The position numbers and the translations under genes are program-made. A stretch of DNA of 64,000 nucleotides from Ginsengibacter sp963792025 (lineage in GTDB: Bacteria; Bacteroidota; Bacteroidia; Chitinophagales; Chitinophagaceae), in contig CAWBUS010000013.1 in the NCBI GenBank assembly GCA_963792025.1, positions 186,001 through 250,000 of the forward strand, read 5' to 3'. Position 1 is the first letter of the stretch, and the number at the start of each line of letters is the position of its first letter. Positions 25,879 to 35,291 of this stretch are shown here, one piece after another. The notes below the pieces were generated by a model. The model did not search any database. It had not been told where the DNA came from and was given only the letters and a program-made list of their open reading frames with translations.

Positions 25879-26247
25879 ATTCAGATTTTATTTAGAGAAG
25901 GAAATAAATTAGGGAAGGTAATGAAAATTTTTTCTCTCTTAGTGATTAGCGACATGAGCATGTAATAGAAATACCTTTCCGCCCGGATGTTGGAGCATTG
26001 GTATAAGTTTCAGTCCTCTGCCTCCATTGCCAAAGATGCAAAAGCGATGATGGTCGTCAATTAATGTATTATTTTTAAAACAGTAAAAATTAAAACAATG
26101 CCATTGCATTTATTCAAAATGAAGTGAATAACTTCAAAGAATGGAAAAAGATTTTGATGCAGATCAGCCTGCTGTTAATACAGCGGGTGCAAAATGCGGG
26201 CAGCGGCTCACGCATTGTTGATCCTCTTACAGACAGCAAAGGCCTGC
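25879..26247. other. Intergenic, no supported gene
   Basis: The upstream region of the amidase. On the plus strand about 26120-26270 there is a stop-free stretch (EWKKILMQISLLLIQRVQNA), but I recognise no family and there is no credible start. Confidence 0.4.
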
Positions 26248-26353
26248 CGGTACACTTAGGCTACTCATAACCGTTAGATACACCGCTTCATAGTTTCCGC
26301 CAGCTACACTTAGTATGCTCATAACCTTTAGCTGCATTGCCCTTAATTATTTA
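26248..26353 (-). repeat. Repeat element E, tandem half-copies
   Basis: Two similar halves: TACACTTAGGCTACTCATAA at 26250 and CTACACTTAGTATGCTCATA at 26303, the second followed by CCCTTAATTATTTAA. It lies 85 bp downstream of the stop of the 26438-26986 gene. Confidence 0.65.
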
Positions 26354-26437
26354 ATCGTTGGATAAGACCGCAACAAAGATGATTTATCCTTTAAACCTTC
26401 ACCGAACAACATAGATTAACACCGATGCCGCTTGAAT

Positions 26438-26986
26438 TCATGATGTACTGTTGCCATTATCAGGTTTCTGATTGTCTTTTATTTCCGGATTTTGATTACC
26501 CATATTTAACTTGTTGGCAAAATCCTTTTCGGCATCAACTATACTTTGGTTCCTTTCATTTTTTAAAGAATCTATTTTCTTTACTTTTTGCGAATGGCTT
26601 AAACTATTATCATGCCTTACTTGCTTAATTTTATTTCTATAATCCATCCTGATTGAATGGATTTGTAATGACAGGCTGTATTGAATGGCCTTAGTGCTAT
26701 TTTGGGAAGATCTATTCCATGATGGATACATGTAATAAGGATAGTCATAATAAGGATAGCCATAATACGGATAACCATAATACGGGTAGCTGTAATAAGG
26801 GTAATTGTATTCCAATCCATAATTTAAAGGAACATTATAAACCCTTTGATGGTATTCATGAGAATTTTCATTCCTTTCCTCCCTTTCCTCGGAATTACGT
26901 TTGTGTTCACCAGAATTCTCTTTTCGTTGTGCTGAAACCCCAAGCGATAATGTTATTGAAATCAGCATTAATAATATAGTTTTCAT
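26438..26986 (-). CDS. Exported protein with YGYPYY tandem repeats
   Basis: Start chosen at the second Met (MKTILLMLISITLSLGVSAQ), giving a standard signal peptide; an upstream in-frame Met adds 11 residues. The mature part has a charged segment (KRNSEEREERNENSHEYHQR) and a tyrosine/proline tandem repeat (YSYPYYGYPYYGYPYYDYPY, 15-bp DNA unit). The C-terminus is a helical domain (IRMDYRNKIKQVRHDNSLSH, KKIDSLKNERNQSIVDAEKD) reminiscent of Bacteroidota DUF-type periplasmic helices. Function unknown. Confidence 0.65.
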   Translation of the reverse strand: MKTILLMLISITLSLGVSAQRKENSGEHKRNSEEREERNENSHEYHQRVYNVPLNYGLEYNYPYYSYPYYGYPYYGYPYYDYPYYMYPSWNRSSQNSTKAIQYSLSLQIHSIRMDYRNKIKQVRHDNSLSHSQKVKKIDSLKNERNQSIVDAEKDFANKLNMGNQNPEIKDNQKPDNGNSTS

Positions 26987-27019
26987 AATATTTGTATTTA
27001 ATGTTTTAATAAGAAACAC

Positions 27020-27332
27020 GGCACAAACAGTATGACAAAATAAATGGGAGAGCTCAATTATAACTATCCTTTAACCTAACATTTCTTCGGTAAAGCAAGA
27101 GGAATATGCGAAAAATCTGCCTACAACTCATTTGTTTTTATCATAGAAACCGGCGGCTCCCACGAGAGGTTGATGTAGGATTGTGAGGAAAAAAGGAACA
27201 CCCCAACGGCGGCTGAATTTTATCGCTAACAATAAGTTATTTAATCTTTAATTATGATTTTTAAAGGGGAAAAATGGGTTTATTAGGTGAACTTTAAAAC
27301 ATTCCTGTACGAACATCCTTTATCTAGTTATT
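27020..27332. other. Divergent intergenic region
   Basis: The region between the leftward Tyr-rich protein and the rightward DUF2147 gene must hold both promoters. No consensus TAnnTTTG was found with convincing spacing. Confidence 0.4.
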
Positions 27333-27767
27333 ATGAAAAAAATTATTGCAACTTTATTATTTTCCCTGTTGATATTTGTTTTGCGGGCGCAGAATACGCC
27401 TGACGCAATACTTGGTACCTGGGTAACTGTGGCAGGAAATTGTATAATTGAAGTTTATAAACAAAGCGACGAATTCAAGGCTAAAATTGTATGGCTTAAA
27501 GAGGATAAAAATGGAATGAGTAATTATATGGATATAAAAAATCCTGACCCTGCCTTACGTACCAGGAAACTTTTGGGAATGGATGTGGTGCATGGCCTCC
27601 ATTACGACCCTGATGAAAATGAATATGTAGACGGGGTGATTTACGATGCAAGAAACGGAAAGAAATGGGATTCGGTTGCATGGCTTACCGATGATAATTT
27701 GCTAAAAGTAAAAGGATATTGGGTATTTAAATTTCTGAGCCAAACTAATACTTTTAAAAGAGAATAA
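27333..27767 (+). CDS. DUF2147 domain exported protein
   Basis: A 144-residue protein with a signal peptide (MKKIIATLLFSLLIFVLRAQ) and the DUF2147 lipocalin-like domain. Conserved segments are ILGTWVTVAGNCIIEVYK, FKAKIVWLKE, LLGMDVVHGL, YVDGVIYDARNGKKWDS and LKVKGYWVFKFLSQT with the terminal TxTFKR. Probably periplasmic; no biochemical role established. It stands alone, convergent with the sialidase remnant. Confidence 0.88.
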   Translation: MKKIIATLLFSLLIFVLRAQNTPDAILGTWVTVAGNCIIEVYKQSDEFKAKIVWLKEDKNGMSNYMDIKNPDPALRTRKLLGMDVVHGLHYDPDENEYVDGVIYDARNGKKWDSVAWLTDDNLLKVKGYWVFKFLSQTNTFKRE

Positions 27768-27874
27768 AATAAGCATTCTGCTCCTCCTGGTGAGCGTGTT
27801 GGCAAAACCTATATATTACTCCGAACGCTATATACCCATATGGTTATATAGCTTAACGTCAAAGTCAGTTGTAT

Positions 27875-28270
27875 TCATAACTTAACAACGGATGCTTGTA
27901 TTTCATCTTCATTTTCCCAAACACAAATAATTTCTTCATTATTCAATCTTTTCAGCAAGGGTAAATTACCTTTTCCCATATTATTTCTGCGTTGCCTGGT
28001 TTCTTAATAATTATGTTTCCATGATTTGCCCAGGCATACACATTTTTATTATTAATCGTTTCAACCGTGCAACTTTTCCCCCGCCCCACTTCTTTCTCCG
28101 GCTGACCAGGTTCTGCACTATAAATTTCCCCTTCCCTGCGCCAGACTGTTTCCGGAGTTTCATTTTCATTAATGGCAAGACCGTCGCCATCCGTTGCCGC
28201 TCTTGCTTAAAAATTCTTCTCTCGCCCGCTAAATTTCGTGTGCTCATAGTCGTTATTTTCGTTGCCACTA
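27875..28270 (-). pseudogene. C-terminal remnant of an exo-alpha-sialidase-like protein
   Basis: The minus-strand reading gives DGDGLAINENETPETVWRRE, GEIYSAEPGQPEKEVGRGKS, TVETINNKNVYAWANHG, then, after one missing base in the T4 tract at 27971-27974, KGNLPLLKRLNNEEIICVWE and a stop at 27875. These match the last blades (GLAID...TVW..G.IY...PG..E...GKS..E..N.KNVYAW) remembered for Bacteroidota exo-sialidase family propellers. An in-frame TAA lies at 28207-28209 and no 5' part remains. An overlapping 85-codon minus-strand ORF in another frame is a shadow. Confidence 0.6.
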
Positions 28271-28345
28271 ATTTTTAAAGGTTGTAGGCAATGACCACGA
28301 AGAAGGTTTGTTTATTTAAACATAACCAGCACAACCTTGGGGGAA

Positions 28346-28388
28346 TGCAGTCCCTAATTATTTAAACATTCTACAGATAGCTTGAGCT
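28346..28388 (-). repeat. Repeat element E, partial copy
   Basis: TCCCTAATTATTTAAACATT followed by CTACAGATAGCTTGAG on the plus strand; shared with 21543 and 32327. It lies upstream of the rightward 549-residue gene. Confidence 0.6.
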
Positions 28389-28467
28389 CAAACATGTGGA
28401 ACATCAATTAAAAAATAAATAGCTTAACTTTCGTTATACCAACAGGCACTCTGTTCAAGACATAAGC

Positions 28468-30117
28468 ATGAATACTTCTGGCGTATTAATCACCCGGCTG
28501 TTTTCCATACGCAACCGCTATGGAAAACAATTTGCATTAGAAAAAATGCAACTGCTTCAAACCATTAATATTAAAACTGTAAAAAACAAAAAAGAAATTC
28601 AGGAATGTTATGCCGCGATGGAATTTCTTATCGCTTATCCCGATAACAAAACTATTTACGAACGCTCCAACCAATTATTACAGCAACTGCAGGAGTATTT
28701 AAAAACAAATGAAAATTTAAGTTACCATTTGTATAATAGCGGCATTACGAACACAACCTTTTGTGCAGCATTCAGCTTTGGCCTGGTAAAATGGCTGCGA
28801 AAAACCCGCCCCAACGAAATTAAGCTTCGCTCTATTGATGCGGATGACGCCCAGGTTCGATTCGTCCTCCAGCTGGTAATGCCAAAAGTTGAATCAGAAA
28901 TTTTCCAGGATGCCAATGCCGAATGGAAGGGTTGGCTTAAGCGTTTAAAAAAACAGGATGAAGATCTGCTGGACCAGTTGATTGCAATTTTCGATAGCAG
29001 CGATATTCGTCCGGAAGTAAAAGACGAACTCTGGAATAAAATAGGCATCTATGTAGAAATTACTTTTACATCGCATTGCTGCCTGCCGCCATCATTAACC
29101 AGGCTTTATTACCACCGTTCGCTAATAAAAAAGGAAACAAAAAAACAAACACCGGCTGTTACACCCATTCCTGTTAAACTCACAGAAAATGAAGCTGAAG
29201 AGATCATTGCCAACGCCAGGATGATAATGCTGGCCAATCTCAGGGAAATTGATCCCATCAGTTATAACTCTGCAAAGCTTGTTTCTTATTATCATTTACC
29301 AAGGGGAATTTCTGTTGCACTGATGGGTATGGTGCCGGAACGCCGGCATCCCATAGACAGTTATATGGGGTATATTGTTTTTAAAAATGGGTTACCCGTA
29401 GCCTATGCCGCTACTTGGATATTGTTTGACAGCGGCCGCATCGGCCTGAATGTTTTTTACAATTACAGGGGCGGCGAATCAAAATATATTTTTGAGCAGG
29501 TACTGGAACTTCATCGTAAAGTATACCGCTTAAAACGCTTTACGGTTGACCCTTACCAAATTGGAAAAACAAACAGCGACGGTATACACTCTGGCGCATT
29601 CTGGATGTATTACCATTTAGGATTCAGGCCTATTCAAAAAATACAACAGGAACTGGCAACAGCAGAAGACGTGAAAATAAAATCCAACAAAGCCTATCGG
29701 AGTCCTGTGCCGATTTTAAAAACATTGGCCAACTCCAGGCTGGAATTAGTTTTGCAAAAAAACGCAGTGCGTTTTGATGCCACTGATATCAGCCGTGCCT
29801 ACGCCGGCATCCTTACCAAAAAATATAATGGCAACCGCTCACTTGCAGAAAAAGGCGCTGAAAAAAAACTCGCCAACATACTGCTGATAAAAAATTACCG
29901 CGAAGACAATATGAAATTTATTTTACAGAACTGGGCAGTATTGTTATTAAGTAATGAAAAAGAACTGCGCCATAATAGTACCTTGAAAAAAATGTTGAAG
30001 AAATTATTTGTTTTAAAAGCAATCGGTAGTGAAGAAGCGTATATAACCGGGTTGCAGCAGGCTGCGGAATTGAGAGAATTTATCGAGCGCATGTTAAAAA
30101 AATATCTTACTGATTAA
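28468..30117 (+). CDS. Hypothetical 549-aa protein with a possible GNAT-like domain
   Basis: A large cytoplasmic protein with no signal or TM segments. The N-terminal half is helical (QLLQTINIKTVKNKKEIQEC, LLQQLQEYLKTNENLSY). Residues about 290-400 read like a GNAT acetyltransferase: GYIVFKNGLPVAYAATWI, GRIGLNVFYNYRGGESKYIF (an R-G-G/x acetyl-CoA loop followed by a helix), FTVDPYQIGKTNSDGI and SGAFWMYYHLGFRPI (N..A..FY.K.GF type). The C-terminal 150 residues are helical. Domain assignment is inference; no known family name comes to mind. Neighbours give no clue. Confidence 0.75.
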   Translation: MNTSGVLITRLFSIRNRYGKQFALEKMQLLQTINIKTVKNKKEIQECYAAMEFLIAYPDNKTIYERSNQLLQQLQEYLKTNENLSYHLYNSGITNTTFCAAFSFGLVKWLRKTRPNEIKLRSIDADDAQVRFVLQLVMPKVESEIFQDANAEWKGWLKRLKKQDEDLLDQLIAIFDSSDIRPEVKDELWNKIGIYVEITFTSHCCLPPSLTRLYYHRSLIKKETKKQTPAVTPIPVKLTENEAEEIIANARMIMLANLREIDPISYNSAKLVSYYHLPRGISVALMGMVPERRHPIDSYMGYIVFKNGLPVAYAATWILFDSGRIGLNVFYNYRGGESKYIFEQVLELHRKVYRLKRFTVDPYQIGKTNSDGIHSGAFWMYYHLGFRPIQKIQQELATAEDVKIKSNKAYRSPVPILKTLANSRLELVLQKNAVRFDATDISRAYAGILTKKYNGNRSLAEKGAEKKLANILLIKNYREDNMKFILQNWAVLLLSNEKELRHNSTLKKMLKKLFVLKAIGSEEAYITGLQQAAELREFIERMLKKYLTD

Positions 30118-30230
30118 CCAGGTCACACAAAAATTTAAATAAACATTTGTCTATTGATTCTTATTTCCAAGAGTAGCAATAACAAGATTACTTTTATAAT
30201 TTAAGCATGCAAAGCATATGGAGAGAAAGT

Positions 30231-30431
30231 CTATTTTCTAATTTTTATTAAAATCGCACATACAATTATAAAAATTAAAGAAACCCCAAACATAATTTCA
30301 GAGTAAGTAATTGCATGCTGATTTTTACTAATTTTCCAAACATTTACTATGCTCATTAAACCAATTCCTGCCCAAAAACTCATTGCCAGCTCCAAATATT
30401 TCTTATTTTGATGTATCATATATTTTACCAC
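30231..30431 (-). CDS. Small membrane protein, 66 aa
   Basis: Two hydrophobic segments (LAMSFWAGIGLMSIVNVW and IMFGVSLIFIIVCAILIKI) separated by a polar loop, with a positive C-terminus (KIRK). No family recognised. Convergent with the upstream plus-strand gene. Confidence 0.5.
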   Translation of the reverse strand: MVKYMIHQNKKYLELAMSFWAGIGLMSIVNVWKISKNQHAITYSEIMFGVSLIFIIVCAILIKIRK

Positions 30432-30439
30432 GCAAGGTT

Positions 30440-30493
30440 ATTTAGTGTGTTCATAACCGTTAGTTGCGTTGTCCCTAATTATTTAAATATTCT
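30440..30493 (-). repeat. Repeat element E
   Basis: TTAGTGTGTTCATAACCGTT and TAGTTGCGTTGTCCCTAATT then ATTTAAATATTCT. It lies 43 bp downstream of the haem-binding gene, in the same orientation as the other 3'-end copies. Confidence 0.7.
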
Positions 30494-30536
30494 TACTACA
30501 GTAAGGAGAAGAGTCTGTGCTGCTAAAATCTGAATA

Positions 30537-31046
30537 TTAACTGCCACCAGTTGGTCCGGGATTCTTTTTCCTTATCAAACTGTCTTTAGGATATTTCGCT
30601 TCCATATCCTTACGAATATTTTCACTCCACGTAATAATTGTATTTTTTTCTGCATCGGTTAACTTTGCATCTCTATGAATAAGTGTGTAAGAAGAAAGAG
30701 GCATATCTCCTTTATCAATTTGCTTTTTTATTTCTTCTATTTTATCGTACTGCCTTGCCACAGGATAGGTTGCAAACTCATTTAAATTAAAAGATCTTGT
30801 TCCATCCTTAACATGATTTGCTAAAAACCAGGCTACCGGTTGAAAATTGTTATACCAGGGATAGCGTGTGTTGTTGCTATGGCAATCTTTACAGGCTATA
30901 ACCAGTAACGAATCAACATCTGCAGGAACAGGGTATAATGTAGAAATGTCTGCGGGCTGCGGACCGGGATGGATATTTTTTTGTGGTTTTATAAATTGGA
31001 TTACAATAAGAATAATCAATAAAACCACGAGTATTTTTTTTACCAT
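30537..31046 (-). CDS. Haem-binding domain protein (c-type CxxCH)
   Basis: A 169-residue membrane-anchored periplasmic protein with one N-terminal TM (KKILVVLLIILIVIQFI). It has the single c-type haem motif CKDCHSN around residue 52, followed by the family segment NNTRYPWYNNFQPVAWFLANH and the late GDMPLSSYTLIHRDAKLTDA with a possible distal Met ligand. It matches the Bacteroidota haem-binding domain family, usually near redox or peroxidase genes; no partner is visible here. Confidence 0.88.
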   Translation of the reverse strand: MVKKILVVLLIILIVIQFIKPQKNIHPGPQPADISTLYPVPADVDSLLVIACKDCHSNNTRYPWYNNFQPVAWFLANHVKDGTRSFNLNEFATYPVARQYDKIEEIKKQIDKGDMPLSSYTLIHRDAKLTDAEKNTIITWSENIRKDMEAKYPKDSLIRKKNPGPTGGS

Positions 31047-31304
31047 AAAACAAAGTCATTAATGCAAAGAAAAAGATTAATACAAAGCTATTTATCCGGT
31101 TATATTTTCCTGCAAAGGAATATCAATATTAAACAATATTCTCATTAAGAAGGAGGATAATTTATTAATAAGGATCATTGCCCAATGCTATTCTTAAATT
31201 ATTCAAAGTTGCTGAGTCGCACTCACCTGAATTTGCAAACGCAGGAGTTATAAATATGCAATCGATAAAAAATATTCAATTTTTAATTGGAGAATTTAAG
31301 TCTC

Positions 31305-32009
31305 TTAATTTTCAGGAGTTACACTACCCACACCGGATGTATGAATTTCAGGGTTTTGCGGATTACCACGATAATGCACACTTCCCGTACCGCTAACCGT
31401 TGCGCTCAGGTGAACACTGGCAAATACATGGGCAACACCAACACCCGAAACGGTCACTGTAGTGTTTTCACTTTGCAGGTTTCCGCAGTCTGCGTGACCA
31501 ACACCGGAGAGCTCGCAATCAAAATCTTTCGTATGGCCATGAAGCTTTACCGTGCCCGCGCCGGATATAGTCGCCGACACCGCCGGAGCATCCACTTCTC
31601 CCTCAATATTTCCGACGCCACTTGTATTGAATGAAATTTTTTCAGGATTCTGCAGAAGACCAGACACCGTTATATTAGAAGCGCCGGAAGTAGTTACGTC
31701 AGACAATGTGGGAGCCGTGATATAAATTTTTGCATGGTCATTGGTTACAGATATTCCATGTTGATAGTGAATTTGTAAAGTTCCGTTTTCAACATTTGTT
31801 TCGAGGTAAGGTAATAAGTTGTCATCGTCTTCAACGGTTACAGAGCAATTGCTTCCGCTGGTGATTACCACATCGGCGGAGCCTGAAGAATGAATTTTGG
31901 TAAATGTTCCCGGATTGCGTGTTTCCTTTTTCACGTTCCCGTTTCCGGAGATCATTTTGCACGAACTTAAAACAGCAATAAAAAATATTGCCAATAACGC
32001 TGTCTTCAT
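31305..32009 (-). CDS. Head-GIN domain lipoprotein (DUF2807)
   Basis: A lipoprotein signal ends in the lipobox LSSCK. The rest is a right-handed beta-helix of about 20-residue rungs typical of DUF2807: SGSADVVITSG, TSGASNITVSG, SGAGTVKLHG, SGVGHADCG, SGVGVAHVFA, SGTGSVHYRG, SGVGSVTPEN. Probably at the outer membrane. The family is often co-located with anti-sigma and ABC genes; function unknown. 234 residues is normal. Confidence 0.88.
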   Translation of the reverse strand: MKTALLAIFFIAVLSSCKMISGNGNVKKETRNPGTFTKIHSSGSADVVITSGSNCSVTVEDDDNLLPYLETNVENGTLQIHYQHGISVTNDHAKIYITAPTLSDVTTSGASNITVSGLLQNPEKISFNTSGVGNIEGEVDAPAVSATISGAGTVKLHGHTKDFDCELSGVGHADCGNLQSENTTVTVSGVGVAHVFASVHLSATVSGTGSVHYRGNPQNPEIHTSGVGSVTPEN

Positions 32010-32324
32010 AAATTTTTTTTTGAATACACAATAACAGCAATAATGCCTGTGATGGTAAAGCTACCAAAAGGATTTCATTTTTTGTGTTCCTGCGGGTTGA
32101 CCATACCCTCGGTTCGTGCCTCCACGAAACAGAATTATTGGTGATTCGCGAAAACAGGAACACCGGTTTTTGGAAGAGCATCCTGCGGAACGTAAAGACT
32201 GCTGTACTTAAAAATGTTGCAGGATACTACTGGCTCTTTTTAATGTTATCCGACAATTGTGCAACCGGTTAAAGGTTTTGCATTAATGCAGATTAACTAA
32301 CTTTTGGAAACTTATTAATCTCCG

Positions 32325-32394
32325 GTTCCCTAATTATTTAAATATTGTGCAAGATGGCCTGATAACAGGATTTTTTTATTTAAACATTCTCAGC
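32325..32394 (-). repeat. Repeat element E (long form)
   Basis: CCCTAATTATTTAAATATTG, then a GGCC-containing middle, AGGATTTTT and TATTTAAACATTCTCAGCA. It lies 52 bp downstream of the 32446 gene and is closely matched by the copy at 35292-35364. Confidence 0.75.
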
Positions 32395-32445
32395 ACATGA
32401 GTGTTGAGCCTGCAGTCGCGCCGGGAGTGGGCTAAAAAGTACATA

Positions 32446-32799
32446 TTATTGCGATTGTTCAGTTTTCTTAATATCATAACTTACGTCATTGCCCATTACC
32501 GAAAGACTAAGCGTAATTGTGTCGCCCTTTATTTTACCAGTCACATGCGTTATTGCGCCCTGTATCGGCACGTCAAATGCAAGCGTATCGGCACCCACAA
32601 TACCATTATTAATATCCGACACCGAGCCATCGGGATGTGTGTCTTTACCTGTGAGGCTGTTACCCTGCACTTTAAAATCGTATGCAACGTTATACTGATC
32701 CATCACCTTACCAGTCCAATGGCCAGTGATGTCCTGCGCACACGCAACCGATGCAGATATAACCGCAAAAAAAGCAAGAAGTACAATTTTCTTTTTCAT
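32446..32799 (-). CDS. Small exported protein, lipocalin-like
   Basis: Start chosen at MKKKIVLLAFFAVISASVAC, which gives a proper signal peptide; a longer frame would add 34 residues of low-quality sequence. The mature 95-residue part has a repeated beta pattern: ITGHWTGKVMDQYNVAYDFK, LTGKDTHPDGSVSD and ITHVTGKIKGDTITLSLSV. This resembles the small lipocalin-like proteins common in Bacteroidota. No known function. Confidence 0.75.
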   Translation of the reverse strand: MKKKIVLLAFFAVISASVACAQDITGHWTGKVMDQYNVAYDFKVQGNSLTGKDTHPDGSVSDINNGIVGADTLAFDVPIQGAITHVTGKIKGDTITLSLSVMGNDVSYDIKKTEQSQ

Positions 32800-32944
32800 A
32801 TAGATGACATTTATAGTTTTCAAATTTATAAAAGGGGCGCCACTATTGCGGAAAATCATAAAATTAGCATTGCCCTCATAAAAACACACGCCGCTTTGCA
32901 TATTTCTTTGACACCGCTTAATCGCTCTTCACCGGGACGGTAGT

Positions 32945-32970
32945 GCCTGATTACTTAAACACCCTACTGG
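32945..32970 (-). repeat. Weak copy of repeat element E
   Basis: GCCTGATTACTTAAACACCC resembles the CCCTGATTATTTAAAC core and again lies just downstream (50 bp) of a minus-strand stop codon. Confidence 0.4.
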
Positions 32971-33019
32971 CAGCAAAGGCAGGATTAAGAAAAATTTGTT
33001 ATTTACTTATTCCGAGGCA

Positions 33020-33295
33020 TTATTTTTTTTCGTCCATCTTGTCAAATAGAATGCTGTTATCCTTATCGTCAAGGGTAGAATGCTTCCCCGGCCAATGAAG
33101 TTTAAGGAAAAGTATTCCAAGCACTACCAATAAAATACCCCACCATAAACCTGAATGTAATCGTTCCAAAACCACATGCGAATTTTCACCCGGAGAAGAA
33201 AAGGCCGGGATGTTGACGATCAAAATAATAACGCCGTATATGGTTAACATCACTCCCACAAAAAACCATATAGACAATCCGTGTTCTTCATGCAT
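33020..33295 (-). CDS. Small two-TM membrane protein downstream of symporter
   Basis: A 91-residue protein with two TM helices (FFVGVMLTIYGVIILIVNI and WWGILLVVLGILFLKLHW) and a charged C-terminus (DKMDEKK). It is co-transcribed with the sodium:solute symporter (12 bp gap) and may be an accessory subunit, as small membrane proteins accompany some SSS transporters. No catalytic motif. Confidence 0.75.
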   Translation of the reverse strand: MHEEHGLSIWFFVGVMLTIYGVIILIVNIPAFSSPGENSHVVLERLHSGLWWGILLVVLGILFLKLHWPGKHSTLDDKDNSILFDKMDEKK

Positions 33296-33307
33296 AAAAA
33301 GTAATTT

Positions 33308-35026
33308 TTACCAAAATATAATTTGTAAAATAATAAAAGCAACTAATATAACCGCTGCCCAGAAAATCGGGCGTTTCAATAAAGGAAGGTGCCGCTCCGA
33401 AGGCAATTCCGTGCAACCTCTTACTAAGCCAACTAATTGTTCGGCAGGCTTCGGTTTTGTGGCATAGCTAACAAATACTGTCACCAACACACATATTATC
33501 CACGACCAAAGAGCCCGGTACATATCTTCTGCCATAGCTTTTGCATCGCCGGAACCTGTTATCACAGCCAGGGCCCGCGGGTCTATTCTTACCCATGCCC
33601 ACATCCCGATAGAGGCTCCAGTGCCGGCAAGCAGGCCCCAAAAGCCCCCTGCCGCGGTTGCTCTCTTCCACAACATTCCCAAAATAACCGTACCAAATAA
33701 TGGCGCAATGAAAAAGCTGAACAACGCCTGAACATAATCCATAATGCTGGCAGCATTTTCTACTAAATAAGCGGTGCCAATACTGATAATAACGCCAACG
33801 AAAGTAGCCCACCTCCCCATTTTTACATAGTGTTTGTCAGTAGCATCTTTTTTTGTAATGGAAAAATGAACCGGCTTATAAATATCATACGTCCAAACCG
33901 TTGAAAAAGCGGTAACATTACCCGCCATACCCGACATGAAGCCCGCGATGAGTGCGGTAATTCCTAATCCTAATAATCCCGGCCCCAGGTAACGTGCCAT
34001 CATCAATGGCAGGATTTCATTATAACTTTGCGCTCCCGTAGCCGCTGCCTGGGCCTGGCCTACTAACCCAGGCATCACTGCCAAACCAATTAAACCGGGC
34101 AATATCACAATTAAAGGAACCAGCATTTTAAATCCTGAACCAATAATGGGGGCCATTTTTGCCGACCGTAAATCCTTCGCCGATAATACCCGCTGCACTA
34201 CCAAAAAATCAGTTGTCCAGTATCCAAATGAAATAACGAACCCTAACCCGAATACAATACCGATCCACTGAATGCCCATCGGATTATCATGAAAATGCCC
34301 CAATGTGCTCCACATGTGCGTGTAATCGCCATGAGGCAGGTTTTCGTGTATCCTCTTAACCATGCCTTTCCAACCCCCAACTTCTACAAGGCCGAGAATA
34401 GGCACCAGCAATGCTCCCGCCCAGATGAGTACAAACTGCAACACCTCATTGAATATGGCAGAAAGCAAACCACCTAACATTACATAAACCATCACAGTAA
34501 TAGAAGACACCCAGATACTGAAGTTTAAATTCCAGCCAAGAATCACTTTCATTACTAATGCCATGGCAAACATATTTACTCCGCTCATGAGTACCGTCAT
34601 AAAAGCAAATGAAATGGCTGATAACATGCTGGAGCTTTTGCCAAAACGCAATTTCAAATAACCCGGCACCGAGTGCGTCCTGGAGATATAATAGAATGGC
34701 ATCATGATAATTCCCAAAAAAAGCATAGCCGGAATAGCGCCAATCCAATACCAATGAGCCGCCAAAATACCATATTGATACGCTGATGCCGCCCAGCCCA
34801 TCAGTTCGAGTGAACCAAGGTTAGCAGAAATAAAAGCCAATCCCGCAATCCACATGGTCATCTTTCTCCCGGCAAGAAAGAAATCATCCCCGGTTTTTGT
34901 ATATTTTACCAGGTAGTAACCGATTCCCAATACCATCAAAAAATAAATAATGATAATGAGCAAATCGGCCCAGTTTAATGAAATTAATCCGCCGTCAGGG
35001 AAAATTTTGCTGAAGAAAACAGGCAT
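33308..35026 (-). CDS. Sodium:solute symporter (SSS family)
   Basis: An inner-membrane Na+-coupled transporter with about 14 TM helices. Start chosen at MPVFFSKIFPDGG; an upstream Met (35077) adds 17 residues lacking hydrophobicity. Family features are DDFFLAGRKMTMWIAGLAFI (TM1-2), NLGSLELMGWAASAYQYGIL, RFGKSSSMLSAISF, GGLLSAIFNEVLQF, DFLVVQRVLSAKD and MAGNVTAFSTVWTYDIYKP with the Na2-site Ser/Thr pair. Similar to vSGLT-like sugar transporters, but the substrate cannot be fixed. The small 33020-33295 gene follows. Confidence 0.9.
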   Translation of the reverse strand: MPVFFSKIFPDGGLISLNWADLLIIIIYFLMVLGIGYYLVKYTKTGDDFFLAGRKMTMWIAGLAFISANLGSLELMGWAASAYQYGILAAHWYWIGAIPAMLFLGIIMMPFYYISRTHSVPGYLKLRFGKSSSMLSAISFAFMTVLMSGVNMFAMALVMKVILGWNLNFSIWVSSITVMVYVMLGGLLSAIFNEVLQFVLIWAGALLVPILGLVEVGGWKGMVKRIHENLPHGDYTHMWSTLGHFHDNPMGIQWIGIVFGLGFVISFGYWTTDFLVVQRVLSAKDLRSAKMAPIIGSGFKMLVPLIVILPGLIGLAVMPGLVGQAQAAATGAQSYNEILPLMMARYLGPGLLGLGITALIAGFMSGMAGNVTAFSTVWTYDIYKPVHFSITKKDATDKHYVKMGRWATFVGVIISIGTAYLVENAASIMDYVQALFSFFIAPLFGTVILGMLWKRATAAGGFWGLLAGTGASIGMWAWVRIDPRALAVITGSGDAKAMAEDMYRALWSWIICVLVTVFVSYATKPKPAEQLVGLVRGCTELPSERHLPLLKRPIFWAAVILVAFIILQIIFW

Positions 35027-35092
35027 GGTAGTTATTTTATCTTTTGTTACTGATTGAACATTATTGATTAAAATCACAGTTGATTTTAAGCC

Positions 35093-35139
35093 CGGCTACA
35101 CTTAGTGTGCTCATAACCGTTAGTTGCGCTATAATTAGT
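35093..35139 (-). repeat. Repeat element E, partial copy
   Basis: CGGCTACACTTAGTGTGCTC followed by ATAACCGTTAGTTGCG. It lies in the intergenic region upstream of the symporter. Confidence 0.65.
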
Positions 35140-35291
35140 TTCCACCCGGGGGCAAGTGCAACTAAAGAATTACAAACAATAAATCTATAACAAAAATTCA
35201 ATTTCAATTAACCTTTATTGCTTGCCAAAATAATAATTTCCGGTAATCGAATAAATATCTTGCTTAAAATGTACTTACAACCCAGCAACAG

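Noticed and set aside
28011..28268. 85-codon minus-strand ORF rich in Lys/Arg
   Set aside because: It is the wrong frame of the sialidase remnant, which explains its skewed composition.
32401..32943. 180-codon plus-strand ORF opposite the small exported gene
   Set aside because: Composition is poor (many Cys/His/Arg), it is antisense to a good signal-peptide gene, and has no domain.
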